Source: Pseudopyrenochaeta lycopersici (taxonomy: Eukaryota; Ascomycota; Dothideomycetes; Pleosporales; Pseudopyrenochaetaceae). Taken from it: a DNA stretch of 64,000 bases. The DNA is taken from contig NHZP01000018.1 of the NCBI GenBank assembly GCA_003313425.1, positions 496,001 to 560,000 of the forward strand, in the 5' to 3' direction. Below, piece by piece: positions 46,113 through 57,067 of the stretch. How positions within the stretch are numbered: position 1 is the first letter of the stretch; every line of letters starts with the position of its first letter. A model generated the notes under the pieces. The model had not been told where the DNA came from. It saw only the letters and a list, made by a program, of their open reading frames with translations, and ran no database searches. Position numbers and translations under genes: made by a program.

Positions 46113-49100
46113 ATGACCCACCCCACGGCATTTGCACTGCAATACGCTCAGGAAGCCACATACTTTCATCATGACGATTTCGAATATATGCCCTCAAAAC
46201 GACGTCGCGTTGAGAATGTAAACCTCTCGAATATGTTGATCCAAATGGAGAACAGCCCGAATCCGGGTACCTACAATGCGGTAGAGAAAACAATGTCGCC
46301 TCTGGCGGCCCCCAGCACCGCAGTGTCTCCTATCGGACAGCACACGATTGAGGTCAACCAGTTCACGGAATGGCAATGGGAATCATGCTCGAGTGATCTA
46401 AACCCACATATCATGGCTGGTGCGGGTTCGCAGCTGAGTGCAGCCTCTACGACCGGGTTCCATACACAATACTCTAAATCGATTCAGTATGAAGCTGCCT
46501 CAAGTACAAATCGTTCCCACGAACTTGAAACATACACACTTGAACAAATGCCAATAAGGAACTCAGCTCCGTGTTCGTTTAGAACCCCTCCTGCCAATAC
46601 TGTCGCAACAGATCAAGTGTGCTATGGTATGGGAAGTCGCCTATTCCATCGTCCTATAGTGTTGCACTAATAATATAGCAGATTACAGAACTAGAGGCAA
46701 ATTTCAAATTGAACCAAGACTTTTCTCTCGAGAATCGCCTACCGATAGTATTTTCGCCGCCATGTGAGCTACACATTGCCGGAACATTTGTGGGGAATCT
46801 GCGAGACAGAAGTTCCCAGATCCTTCAAGTACTCTCCGAAGACCCTTTGCTAGAAGTACAAATTATTTTGGATGTGCAAAACGCTAAACGAGGAAATAGA
46901 AGGACCCTGGTAACAAGCCAACGATTAGATTGGTTTTCTGTGTCAGTCATCATTTACGGTCCGGATTCACTCTCTGAAGATGTGGGGAACTTTTGCCAGG
47001 CTTGCGACTTATACCTACAAGATCCTGTTAAGTGTGACCGCAATGTTCCGTATCGCAACCCGCATCGATTTTCGTTGCCCGAAGAGTCGCTTCGCCTGAC
47101 GTTCGATATTCATGAGCACAATGTTAGCACGACAGTCACGCGGCTCCACAACTCCAACTTCCTTGATTCTCTCATTATCTCACGATCTTTATATGAGCTT
47201 GAAACTCCATCTATCCTCAAGACCCAATTATTGCCGTGCGTATCTCTCACATTCGTTTCTTCAGAACATGCTCACACCGGCTTAGGCATCAACGACAGGC
47301 CTTATATTTCATGACACAGCGAGAGCTTGGATGGGGGTTTGAAGATAGCTCCCAAGATATATGGACAAAATCAAGCAGCATAGAGTCCACGAGGTAAGGA
47401 GCGTCCCGGTTGCATCAGTTGACTTACTCATAATCCCGCACAGATATCGCAACAATATTACAGGTGCCTGGCAATCACATCGACCGACTCAATTCAGAGG
47501 AGGAATTCTTGCCGATTCGATGGGCCTAGGAAAGTCGTGCAGTATGATTGCATTGATTGCAAGTGACTGGGAGAATCACACAACACAAACACCCCCTGTT
47601 ATTGAAGGCAGCGGAAATTTCGATGTCTCCACTACGCTGCTGATCGTCCCTCCTTCCCGTGAGTGTGACTTTTACTCTCTTTGAGATAGTGAATATTAAC
47701 GCCGGCAGTGCTTTCAACTTGGGAAGAACAGCTACAAAGGTAAAGACCTCTGACACTATAGTCGTACGCCAGACTAACAATTTAGACACTTAAATGATTC
47801 CAAGTTCCCCAGAATAAGACGCCATCATGGGTTAAAACGCGTCTTAGACCTCGAGAGCCTCCGACAATACGATCTTATCATTACCACCTATCAGACAATC
47901 GAGTCTGAATGGAGAATACCTTCACAGTCAAGGTCATCACCCCTTTTTGCGGCTTATTGGCGACGCATCATCCTGGATGAAGGTAGTAACACTCTCTAAA
48001 ATTATTGACTTCAGCTGATGGTACAGCACACTATGTGAGCAACAGATCAAGTGGGACTTTCAAAGCTATCTGCAACCTTCAAGCTCATGCCCGCTGGGCT
48101 GTTACCGGGACACCTTTGCAGAACAAATTAGGCGATTTAGCTACAATGTGTGAGTTTCTGCGGGTACACCCTTACAGCAATCGCGAAATTTTCGAGAAAG
48201 ACATTGTGTCTTTATGGAAGGCGGGACAGAACGATGTTGCCATCTCGCGACTCAAGCTTCTGATTCATTGCATACTACTTCGTCGGACTCGAGGCATTGT
48301 CGACCTTCCACAGAGAACCGATCTTAAATTCACTTTAACATTTAGCAGTGAGGAACGAGCTTACTACAGTAGAGTAGAAAGAAATGTTGCCTCAACCATT
48401 GACGCCGTAATAGACGAACTAAGTTGCGCCAGCACGACTTTTGCAAGCATTATCCAACAGATTAATGAGCTCCGCCTAATCTGCAATCTCGGCACCCATC
48501 GCAAGCCAGCAAACCGAGCGTTTGATTCAAACTTCAATCTTTGGAACTCGCGGACAGCACAGAGAGCACTTATTGCATTAGCTGCCACCGAAAGTATCGT
48601 CTGCAGCGCTTGCAATCTCGATCTGGATGATGGCATGATGGAGTATGGGTTAGGGTCTTACCTCTCTCCCTGCTCGTCACGTGTCCAGATATTTCGCTGC
48701 CTCAAGGTCATTTGCGAAAGCTGTGCGAATCACGACATCCCGTTCCTATGCGGCTGCATGCCGAATTGTCTTAGCGCGAATACGCTGTACACGCCTGAGA
48801 ATACACAGTCGAGTGTTTCATCCCCCTCTCTGACGCCAATTGATAAGGACGAGGAGCCGCTACCTACTAAGATCGCGGCTCTTGTCACAGACTTGCTCAG
48901 TCAAGCGAAGGGAACGAAAAGGTATGCCAAGTTCTTTCTTTGCGAATATAGGTGTCTTAGAGGCTCCCATAATAATGTGATGCGTGAAATTGACATCGTA
49001 TAAGCTATCGGAGATCAGTCTCCCCAGCTTGAAGACATTTGTGTAGACAATAGCGCTGACCTTTCTCTTTCAGTATCGTCTTCTCTTGTTGGACATCAAC

Positions 49101-49679
49101 ACTCGATCTTGCGGAGAAAGGACTCTCACAATCCTCTATTACATACGTGCGATATGATGGCAATACTTCGGCCACCAATCGATCGCTAGCTTTGAAGAAG
49201 TTCCGAGAAGACCAAAATCTTTCTGTCATCCTAATGACAATATCTTGTTCAGCAGTTGGGTATGTTTAATATCGCTGTACGTTCAAACATACTAAGGATC
49301 ATGCAGGTTGGATATTACGGCGGCGTCGAGAGCTTACATTATGGAACCGCAATGGAATCCTACTGTGGAGGAGCAAGCACTAGCGCGTGTACACCGTATG
49401 GGTCAAACGAAAGAAGTAACCACGATTCGCTTCGTAGTGGAAGAGACATTTGAAGAGGTAATTTTCTTGCTGTAGAGCAAGTGATGTTGGGCTAAACGTT
49501 CACAGAGGGTTATCGAAACACAAGACAAGAAGAGAGAATTAGCCGAACTTCTTCTCTCAACGGAGCGGCACGCCGAAAAGGAGGACAGCATCGATAGATT
49601 AAAGGTGAGCCAACTGAGGCCATTGGGCGTGTTTTGTCTCACTGATTGCATCTAGTATTTCCGCTCGTTGTTGAAATGA
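46113..49679 (+). CDS. SNF2-family ATPase, Rad5/Rad16/HLTF-like, with RING-like Cys cluster (988 aa, eleven exons)
   Basis: Proposed join(46113..46626, 46689..47235, 47286..47393, 47444..47658, 47709..47739, 47786..47982, 48027..48921, 49074..49259, 49307..49457, 49506..49604, 49656..49679). The N-terminal 350 residues are Ser-rich then globular and contain a KRRRV basic patch. The ATPase core has motif I DSMGLGKS (Lys420), DEAH (536-539), the VTGTPLQNKLGDL segment, a C-lobe starting SIVFSCWTSTLD, then SAVGLDITAASRAY and motif VI QALARVHRMGQ (921-931). Between the lobes, at about 730-790, lies CSAC..CLKVICESC..CGC, placed where Rad5 and HLTF carry a RING. It should be a double-stranded-DNA-stimulated ATPase acting on chromatin or DNA repair intermediates, perhaps also an E3 ligase. 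Exons of 31 and 24 nt are unusually small. Confidence 0.85.
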
Positions 49680-50258
49680 AGGGGTCTAAGGATGCAGTAG
49701 CTTCTAATTGAACTCCTGCTTTGATGTTGGATGCCAGTAGTCGGAGACTTCTGGGAATTACAGCTGAGGTTTAAGGGACACAGTGCAGGGGATGGAGTGT
49801 ATGGCAACATATCGGCAACAGGAATACTAGGATGGATCTTGAATGGATTGGGCTGGATCGATATTCACTTGGAGAACTACTCGCTAACTCAAAGTTACGC
49901 AAAGTATGAGCATGAAACTGAAACAAACCATCCTGGAAAGGTCGAATCCTATTCAACAGCTATGTCTGAGCCCTGGGCTGGAGGAACTTCAGTCCAGTGG
50001 TTGCAGAGCCAAGCGACTACTTCTCAATGAGGGCAAGCGTTCCAGGGCCCTGTTCGTGTGGAGCACCTGCAACTCCGCAACTCGCGCATTTGGTTGACTA
50101 GATGCTCTATACTTGTACCTTAAGCAGGCTGAAAGCTCTATACCAGAAAGCGTATTTCTTCAACCTATCTTATCGCGCGCTTGCTATTCACCGATACTTC
50201 TCACATCACACGGCACGCCGCGCGATTCATCCGCCCGGCTCAACATACAGCTCGCACA
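49680..50258. other. Intergenic, nothing recognised
   Basis: This contains the 3' end of the SNF2 gene and the promoter and leader of the coiled-coil protein gene. A 99-codon frame at 49731-50030 has no domain and is not supported. Confidence 0.5.
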
Positions 50259-51144
50259 ATGAACAACTACTCCTTCCTAGACTCAACTGAACAACCTACT
50301 ATGCCGCGCCCGCCTCCCTCGCCCTCGGCTTCCTCGGCTGGTTCACAGATCAACGGCGCCCAACAGAATGGCATACCAATGGTCAACGGCTTGCCTTCAG
50401 GAGGTCAACAGACGGATATGAACCACCTGTGGGCAGTGGTGCAACAGCTGAGTCAGCTATTAGAAGAAAATAAGGCGCAGACAGCGGGGATTGTAAATGG
50501 AGTTGCTGCAATACAGGGACGGGCTGCTGAGGAGGGAGGAGCGGTCGGAGGCATAGGAATGAGAGAGGTAAATGGGGAGATCAACGGTATGTTTCCACCT
50601 TTCTATACGATACACTTTATGTTGTAATGTGGATTGGACGTATACAACGGGTGGAAAGCGATATTGGCGAAGGAGGGGGCTGACAACTTCCACAGCAGCG
50701 ACACGCGCCGCCGAACTAACACACGTCCAAACCCAACTATCCTCTGCGCAAAAGACGATACAGGACCTCAGTGCAACAAACACATCCCTCAGCAATCTCC
50801 TCACAGACTACGAATCCGCGCTGACCCTCCTCCTCGACAAGCTGCGGCCCTACGCCTACTCGCAAACGACATCAATTCTCGCCCTGCATAAACACTACCA
50901 GGCGCTATTAGATGCCGAGCGCAGCACGTCTATGGGGCTAAGGCTGGAACATGCAGAGTGGCAGGCAGGATTGAGTCGGGTAGCTGAGAATGCGAGGAGT
51001 GCATTGAGGAGCCAGGGAGAGGTGGAGGAGGGACTTAGGAGAGAGGTGAGGGAGTGCAAGGAGGAGAATAGGGTGCTGAGAAGGTTAGTAGGTTGGGAGG
51101 AGAAAGAAGATAGCGATGACGAGGGAGAGGACAGGCTCCAATAA
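50259..51144 (+). CDS. Coiled-coil protein of unknown function (258 aa)
   Basis: Proposed join(50259..50586, 50696..51144). The 109-nt intron (GTATGT..CCACAG) restores an Ala codon. Residues 1-55 are Pro/Ser/Gln/Asn-rich and disordered. A helix with LWAVVQQLSQLLEENKAQ follows at about 56-75. After the intron, a long predicted coiled coil runs through most of the remainder (heptad-like Leu and Ala in VQTQLSSAQKTIQDLSATN and again in LRREVRECKEENRVLRRL). The last 15 residues are acidic. No catalytic or membrane motif is visible. A scaffold role is compatible but not shown. Confidence 0.75.
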
Positions 51145-51357
51145 CGATATAACGGCTGGGGGTTTTGGGTGTGTGAGCATGCATAGCGCTGGCGTTTGGG
51201 AAAGATATCATGAGCCTATAGAGTATTTATGAGGCACAATTCGTATGTGTGAAGACAAGTTGGGAATGGACATTCATCTCGTCATCATCATGCGTTAATC
51301 ATTTTTGCTATGCCATGTGCTCTCCGAACAGGAACATTTCCTCTGATGATGCGAGCC

Positions 51358-52935
51358 TTACAACTTCTCCTTCTTTTCCTCGTCAATTTCACAGAATGCC
51401 TTGTACGTTACTAAACCCTCATCTCCCTCGCCGTCGGTCTCACTCTTGATCACAACCTCCGCCGTCGCACCAACAAAGAACACATACCCCTCCTCAAGTG
51501 CCTCTTCCTTGGCTCCAACACTGATCGTGCCCTTGCCTTTAGTACACAGGATAATACTCGGTCCCTGAACAGGCCCGAATGTCGCCTTTGCGCCCGTCTT
51601 ATTCAGCGTCGTCCTTACAACCGCGAACTCTGGAATTGGCGGGTTGTACAAGAGAGCACCAGAGTTTGAGCTATACGCCGTCGCGTTCAAAGTGACGTAA
51701 GGGTAGTCTGAAGGTTCCATCTTCTGCTCGCTGATCGGCGCGTAGCTGTACGTCAGCATCGAGGTCAGTGTATCCACATCCTTGAATTTCGGCGTGAAAC
51801 CTGCCCGCACAACGTTGTCGGACGAGGCCATGCACTCGATGATGTCGCCGGAGAGGTAGGCGTGGATATCGTCTGCCTTGAGGAACATTGCTTCGCCGAT
51901 CTCCAGCTTCACGTAGTTAAGGAAGAACTGGACGAAGAGTCCAATGTCATTGGGGAATTGGGAGTTAAGACGGATGACGAGGTCTGCGAGCTCCTTTCCA
52001 CCATTTGAAGGGCCACCTTCACCGGCAAACTGGGCGCCTTCAGAATTTGCTGCTTTAATCAGCTCCTCAGATGCGGCGGATAGAGCGTCCTTATCCGTGT
52101 TCATGACTTTAGTGAATGCAGACTGGAGGGCCTTTTTGTTGGCTTGTACATCGGCCTCCTTGTCTGATGTCTCCTTGCCCTTGATGGTCTCCTCAAAGTT
52201 CTTTGCCTCCTCCTCGCCGACAAGTTTGCGTAGAGAGGGAACGGTTTTGAGAAAGTGGGCGATCTCGGCGAGAGGTCGGAAACCGCAGAGCCCATCAAAG
52301 GGAGTGACCGCGATTGTCATCTCAGGCTTGTGGTTGTCATCTGGCACATCGTGAGTCTTCTACACTAGATGCTGAACGCGAGAGACTGACCTGGGTAATT
52401 TTTGGGGTCTTTGGCATGGAGTTGTTCAGCAAGCTTCTTGTTTGGATGCGCCTGTATGCTCAAGGCCTTGTTAATAGACAAGACCTTGAACAAGAAGGGC
52501 AGTTTGTTCTCATAGCGTTCAGCAATATCTGCCGAGAGCAAAGCCTGGTTGTCTTGAACAAGATCAAGCAGCGTTCGTTGTGTCTCGAGGTCCTTGGAGG
52601 GAAGCGAGGGGTGGGTTCCCATCCATAGCTATGAAAGTTAGCAACCCAATCGCAGAGCCACAGAATTTGCAATGAGGAATTTACCTCGGCATATGGTTTC
52701 TCTTCTTGAATGGAAAAGTCTGAAGCCGTTGCAGCCGCGAATTTGGCAGCAGCAGAGGTCTTGCCGATTTTGCCTGGGTCGCTTCAGCACACCGCTGATA
52801 TCATTTGAATATTAACGTGGGGCGTCATACCCCAGTCGTAGCTATTTACGCCTGCACATCGTGTCAATGGAATTCTTTTCCAGATTTTTTAGGCTTTCTC
52901 ATACCGCATTCTAGTCTAATAAGAGGATTCCGCAT
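51358..52935 (-). CDS. Mannose-6-phosphate isomerase, type I (453 aa, five exons)
   Basis: Proposed complement(join(51358..52340, 52391..52628, 52685..52773, 52831..52851, 52905..52935)). The start [18 protein letters not shown] is typical of fungal PMI and is assembled from exons of 31 and 21 nt plus the next one. Family motifs in order: [17 protein letters not shown] (zinc-binding region), [22 protein letters not shown] (substrate and metal site) and the C-terminal cupin part. It is a cytosolic zinc enzyme interconverting fructose-6-phosphate and mannose-6-phosphate. This feeds GDP-mannose for glycosylation, GPI anchors and wall mannan. Length fits fungal orthologues. It diverges from SGF29 across 316 bp. 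Confidence 0.93.
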
Positions 52936-53251
52936 CTTGAAATTGGTTAATTTGTGATGTGATGAGCAAAGGCAGGCTTCGAATTGGCAAGGGAGCTTTG
53001 GCGGGGTCCACGTGTTTACCGCCTCCGCATAATCGATACACTGCCGTTGGATTAAGCTCCTAGAACCACCCCACTTCCGCTGTTAGTGCGGCTCTCGCCC
53101 TGCATCTCTTGGGCTACCCCAGCACCTGCGTTGTTGCTCTTCCCACGTCTACCTTCCTTTCTCCGCTTTCACCTTTGCACATGATCAGCCAACGGCCCTT
53201 GAGGTGACGTAGAAAGAGCTGGGGAGCGACTCAGGTGCAGCTTCTGTCAGG
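52936..53251. promoter_or_regulatory. Divergent promoter between PMI and SGF29
   Basis: The 316 bp separate two start codons on opposite strands and must carry both promoters. No TATA box is obvious; pyrimidine-rich stretches precede the SGF29 ATG. Confidence 0.5.
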
Positions 53252-55335
53252 ATGGCTGCGCGCAGCAGGCCTCGCGGCGGGCAGCTCAAAGAGGAGATTG
53301 ACGAAGAAAGGGCAATCTGGAACTCAATCAAGGCTGACGGAAAACGAGTTGACCAGCTCATTGTAAGCGATTCCTTTCTTATCGTGTTAGCAACAGCACC
53401 GTCCAATTCTTTTCGGTACTGCATGTATTTCTTCCTTCCTAGCCCGTATCGATATGACGCCTGCTCCTCGTTCGTAGAGCAGCTTTACTCTTCCGTCTGA
53501 AGATATGCCTCGAGAATTGGCTACATCAGACGTTTTTGCAAGCCACGAGGTGCACGCATCAAACTCCTCCGGTGGAAGAGATCACAATCCCTATTCAAGG
53601 CGACCTAACGAGCAAGGAGAAGATCAAGAAAAAGAGACAGCCATGTGGAACTATATTCAAGGCCTTGCAAAGCGAGTTGATGCGATGTTGGTGAGCGTGA
53701 TTATTCACAACACTACTAGCATCTCAAGACTCATTGATCGGCCTACCTTCCCTTGTATCCTTCGGTATTGCCAGTAGTAATTCGTATCTACGATACTGCC
53801 GCCATGACTCGTTTCTCGTTCTATCAGTTCTGCTAGTTCATATCTGTTATCCTCTCAAGCTTCCTAACTGACATCACAAAGAAAGAGTCCGAGATCATTC
53901 GGATCAGGCTAGGTGAACTCAACGCCGAGCAGGATGCCCGTATCGGTGCGTCCCTATATTCGTATACTGTCCTGTATCAAGCACTCACAATCTCTCATGG
54001 ATAGCTCGAGGATCTGATCCTTCATCTCGCATCGACGACGAGCTCGAGAAGAATCTACGCGAAGACATCCGCCTATGCAACGAAATCCAGACCCTCCTCC
54101 AACCGGTCGAAGGCGGAAACGACATCTGCACCCAACTTACTCTCCTGTCCGCCCTACGTGCGTCCGAGGAAGCAACGTCTTCAGCATCACGTGCGACCAG
54201 CGTTGGCCATGGAAAGTCTGGAAGAGATCGCCAGGGCAAGAGGAAATTAACCGATGTCGACGATCGCGACAGCATTGCTGCTGACAGCCCGGGTGGTCCA
54301 AGCCCAAAAGTCGTCATCAGCAGCCAAAAGGATCGGCTGGTGGCCAAGTCAAGCAGTAGTCGGGCAGGCTCAGTGCCCGCAATGAGAGAGAGCAGCGTGA
54401 AGATCGAGGATGAGAAGGATGATCTGGGCAAGGGTAAGAAGGCTTGTTCTTCTTCTAAATCCAAACCTTCTACCAAAAGCAGTGCCGCTCGCTGAGTGGC
54501 TATTTCCCCCCAACTTTTTCAGGTGTTCGGTGTCCCCACACTTAGACGGTAGACGATACCCACTTTGGCATTCTTTCTTCATCTCGTCATGGTTAGCCTC
54601 GGGGTTTGTAGTCTCATAGACAACCTTAAAATTTCATATTTCTTTCGTGTGCTTTTCCTGTAAACACTCGCATCCTGTACTCCCTTTCGGTTCTGCTCAT
54701 TACACATTCTCCTGTATTTCGTCTTCTCTTCTCATCATTGTCTGGACCTTTCTTCAGAATGTCCATTCCATCCCATCTGCATTCAGATGTCTACCCGAAC
54801 GAATCACCTACTTTCAACAACGAATGACTGACACACAAAAATCGCAGATGCCGTTCGCCCCCGCCTCGCTCCCCAAACCGAAGTTCTCTACCGCAACAAC
54901 ACCAAAAACCGCTCGTCGTCTTCATCCGCAAACTACGAAGGCGAAGGCATACTCTGCCGCGTCACCTCTGTCATCGGCGAGGGCAAACAGCGCCGCTACG
55001 AAATCATCGACGCAGACCCGGACCCCCCAACACCCTCAGTCCCTTACCGCGCAAGCGTTAATCACCTGATCCCCATCCCACCGCTCTCGAGTAATGTGAC
55101 GCTGCCCGACTTGCCCAAGGGCAGGAATGTGCTCGCACTGTATCCGGGCACGACGACGTTCTACAAGGCCGAGGTCGTGGCGGGGTGGAGGGTCGCGGAT
55201 GGCAAGGTGAAGAAGGAAGATGGTGGGAAGGAAGGGGAGCAGGTTGAGAATCTAGTCAGGCTGAGGTTTGAGGGTGAGGATGAGGCGGATCGCGAGATGA
55301 GTGTTGAGAGAAGGTATGTGCTGCCTGACAAATGA
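53252..55335 (+). CDS. SGF29: SAGA-associated factor 29 (SGF29), tandem Tudor protein (434 aa)
   Basis: Proposed join(53252..53362, 53478..53690, 53882..53945, 54005..54433, 54848..55335). The N-terminal helical part (residues 1 to about 185) is followed by a basic/acidic linker with GKRKLTDVDD. The C-terminal SGF29 domain (about 275-434) has TEVLYRNN, EGILCRVTSV, RRYEIIDADPD and ALYPGTTTFYKAEVV, the last being the signature of the H3K4me3-reading double Tudor. It is a histone-acetyltransferase module subunit of SAGA that tethers it to methylated promoters. Exons 1 and 2 encode similar segments (WNSIKADGKRVDQLI and WNYIQGLAKRVDAML), both in phase 0, so skipping exon 2 keeps the frame. The 414-nt last intron is long for this window. 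The Tudor end is firm; the N-terminal exon usage is uncertain. Confidence 0.8.
53301..53475 (+). repeat. Diverged tandem duplication, copy 1 (SGF29 exon 1 end plus intron)
   Basis: This segment includes the last part of SGF29 exon 1, its donor site and intron. It resembles the segment at about 53625-53810 in order: TGGAAC near the exon end, AAACGAGTTGA, a GTAAGCG donor, a TTTCGGTACTGC stretch, then CGTATCGATA and a TCCTCGTT block. Confidence 0.5.
53625..53820 (+). repeat. Diverged tandem duplication, copy 2 (SGF29 exon 2 end plus intron)
   Basis: This is the counterpart of copy 1: TGGAAC, AAGCGAGTTGA, a GTGAGCG donor, CTTCGGTATTGCC, CGTATCTACGATA and TCTCGTT in the same order. The resemblance extends into the intron, arguing for DNA duplication rather than protein-level convergence. 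Confidence 0.5.
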
Positions 55336-55604
55336 CGAGCCAGTTGAGGATGTTGCAGCGTTGCTGTTGATAAACGAATTTGAATTGTGTTGGATCATAA
55401 TGAGTACATATGGATCGCATTTCGGCGTCAGATAGGGTTGTTTGGTTTTCGTCATTCGTTTCCATATCGCTATGCAGTACCTTTGACTTTTACATATGCT
55501 ATCGATACATTTTGGGTATCGTATTTACCTTCTTTTCCATGCTTTGGTGACTCTGTGGGACTCACGTTGAACAACTTTCAACTATCAGATCTCTCTTTGG
55601 CCAT

Positions 55605-56665
55605 TTATTCTGGCAAGCTCCGCATAACGCCTTCGAAGGCTACAAGAGCCATAGCATTCGCCGGGAACGCCCTCAGAAAACAGGGCACAAATCCCCTCCA
55701 GTATCCTCTCCACCCTTTCTCTCTATATACAGCTTTCGCCGCATCTCTCCAGCGCGGGAACCGTCTGTCGGGTCCCAATGGGTCTGTCATTATGCGCTGC
55801 TTCACTACATCGGATGGATACGATGTTATCCAGAAAATCTGCGCCGACAGACCGCCTGCCCAGAAGTTTATCGCCGGCGTGGACAGCGATGTGTGGGCTT
55901 TGAGTTGTGTGGTGAAGAGGTCGTAGGTGCCCCACCAGAAGCAGAAGAATGTGCGGAAGAGCAAGGTAGCGCTCAGGCCGTGGTAGACACCTCGTACACC
56001 ATGGCCTTTGTATACTTTCGTGAGGCAGTCGATGGGGCCGCTATATAAGCGTTTCGATTTGTCGGCCGCATACTGCACTTGTAGTCGTGCTTTGACATGC
56101 TCGACTGGCGCGGCAATGAAGCTGACCGTCCAGCCTGCCATTGTGCCTGCTGCTGCGTGGCCGAGGATCGGCAGCTTGCCTTGGGATTCGCCGAGGCGCG
56201 GGGGATTGAAGACGGAGTCGTTTAGGACACGACGGTATACGCTTAGGGAACCTAGCATGCTGCAACACACTGTCAGTACACGCATTCAGCGTTGTGATGT
56301 GAGTTTATGGCATACATTGAATCCATAAACATCCATCCTACCAACGGCGGGGTAGCACCCTTGTACAGTCCTGTGAAGCCTTCCTTCCTCACTGTCTGTA
56401 GCAGACAGTCTAGGGGGCCTTTGAATTGCGATGTATCGGTCGTTTGGAGGCGGACTTTGACGGTGTCGAAAGGGTGGCCGACTAGGTCTGTTAGAATATG
56501 ATTGCCAGTATTGCGAGGGATTACATTACCGGAAAGCTTCGCTATACCACTGAATACACCTGCGACGAAGCCACGATAGTGCTTCGGCGACTTCTGCCTT
56601 TCAGCAGGGTCTACGACCGCAGACGCTGCGGGCGTCTCGCCCGTCTTCATGACCGTGGCAGCCAT
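55605..56665 (-). CDS. Mitochondrial carrier family protein (318 aa)
   Basis: Proposed complement(join(55605..56259, 56316..56481, 56530..56665)). Three carrier repeats are visible. The first has GHPFDTVKVRLQ and ends FTGLYKGATPPLVG. The second has FIAAPVEHVKARLQ followed by GVRGVYHGLSATLL. The third has SYPSDVVKQRIM and GWRGYWRGFVPC. Length and six-helix layout are standard for SLC25 proteins of the inner mitochondrial membrane. The first P-x-D-x-V-K signature and the GWMFMD contact segment suggest the amino-acid/carnitine branch (Ymc1-like), but the substrate is not certain. The start ATG (ACAATGGCTGCC) has a good context. The first intron (48 nt) is in frame and free of stops. It diverges from the GT8 gene. 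Confidence 0.88.
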
Positions 56666-57067
56666 TGTCGCAGTATCTCCACACTGTGCACTCTCGAACA
56701 CATTCCGTTAAAGATGCGAGGAAGTCTAGAGAGAAGTAGCGCAAGTTGCGGTATAAAGTCAGCAGTGGATATGTTCATCCACGCTGATAGCCATCATAGA
56801 AAGCTTTCGATCGGAAACGCACAAGCGTCCGCGATGTGGGATGGTGACGATCTCGACAGGGCTCCGCGATCGGCTCATTCGTCGGCGCAATTGATGCAAC
56901 CGTCTCTTAGCGTTTCGACCCCTCCAAGTATTGATTATGTATACTAGTAGAACAGCTATAGATTTATTCTGTTGATCGCTTGCTAACCATTTAGAATACT
57001 GACTCTGTTAATCTGACTTTGCTTGAAGCTTGCAGCAGCTGGATATTAGTCACAACAGAAGTGAAAC
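56666..57067. promoter_or_regulatory. Divergent promoter between the mitochondrial carrier and GT8 genes
   Basis: The 402-bp interval separates start codons on opposite strands. No specific site was recognised. Confidence 0.45.
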
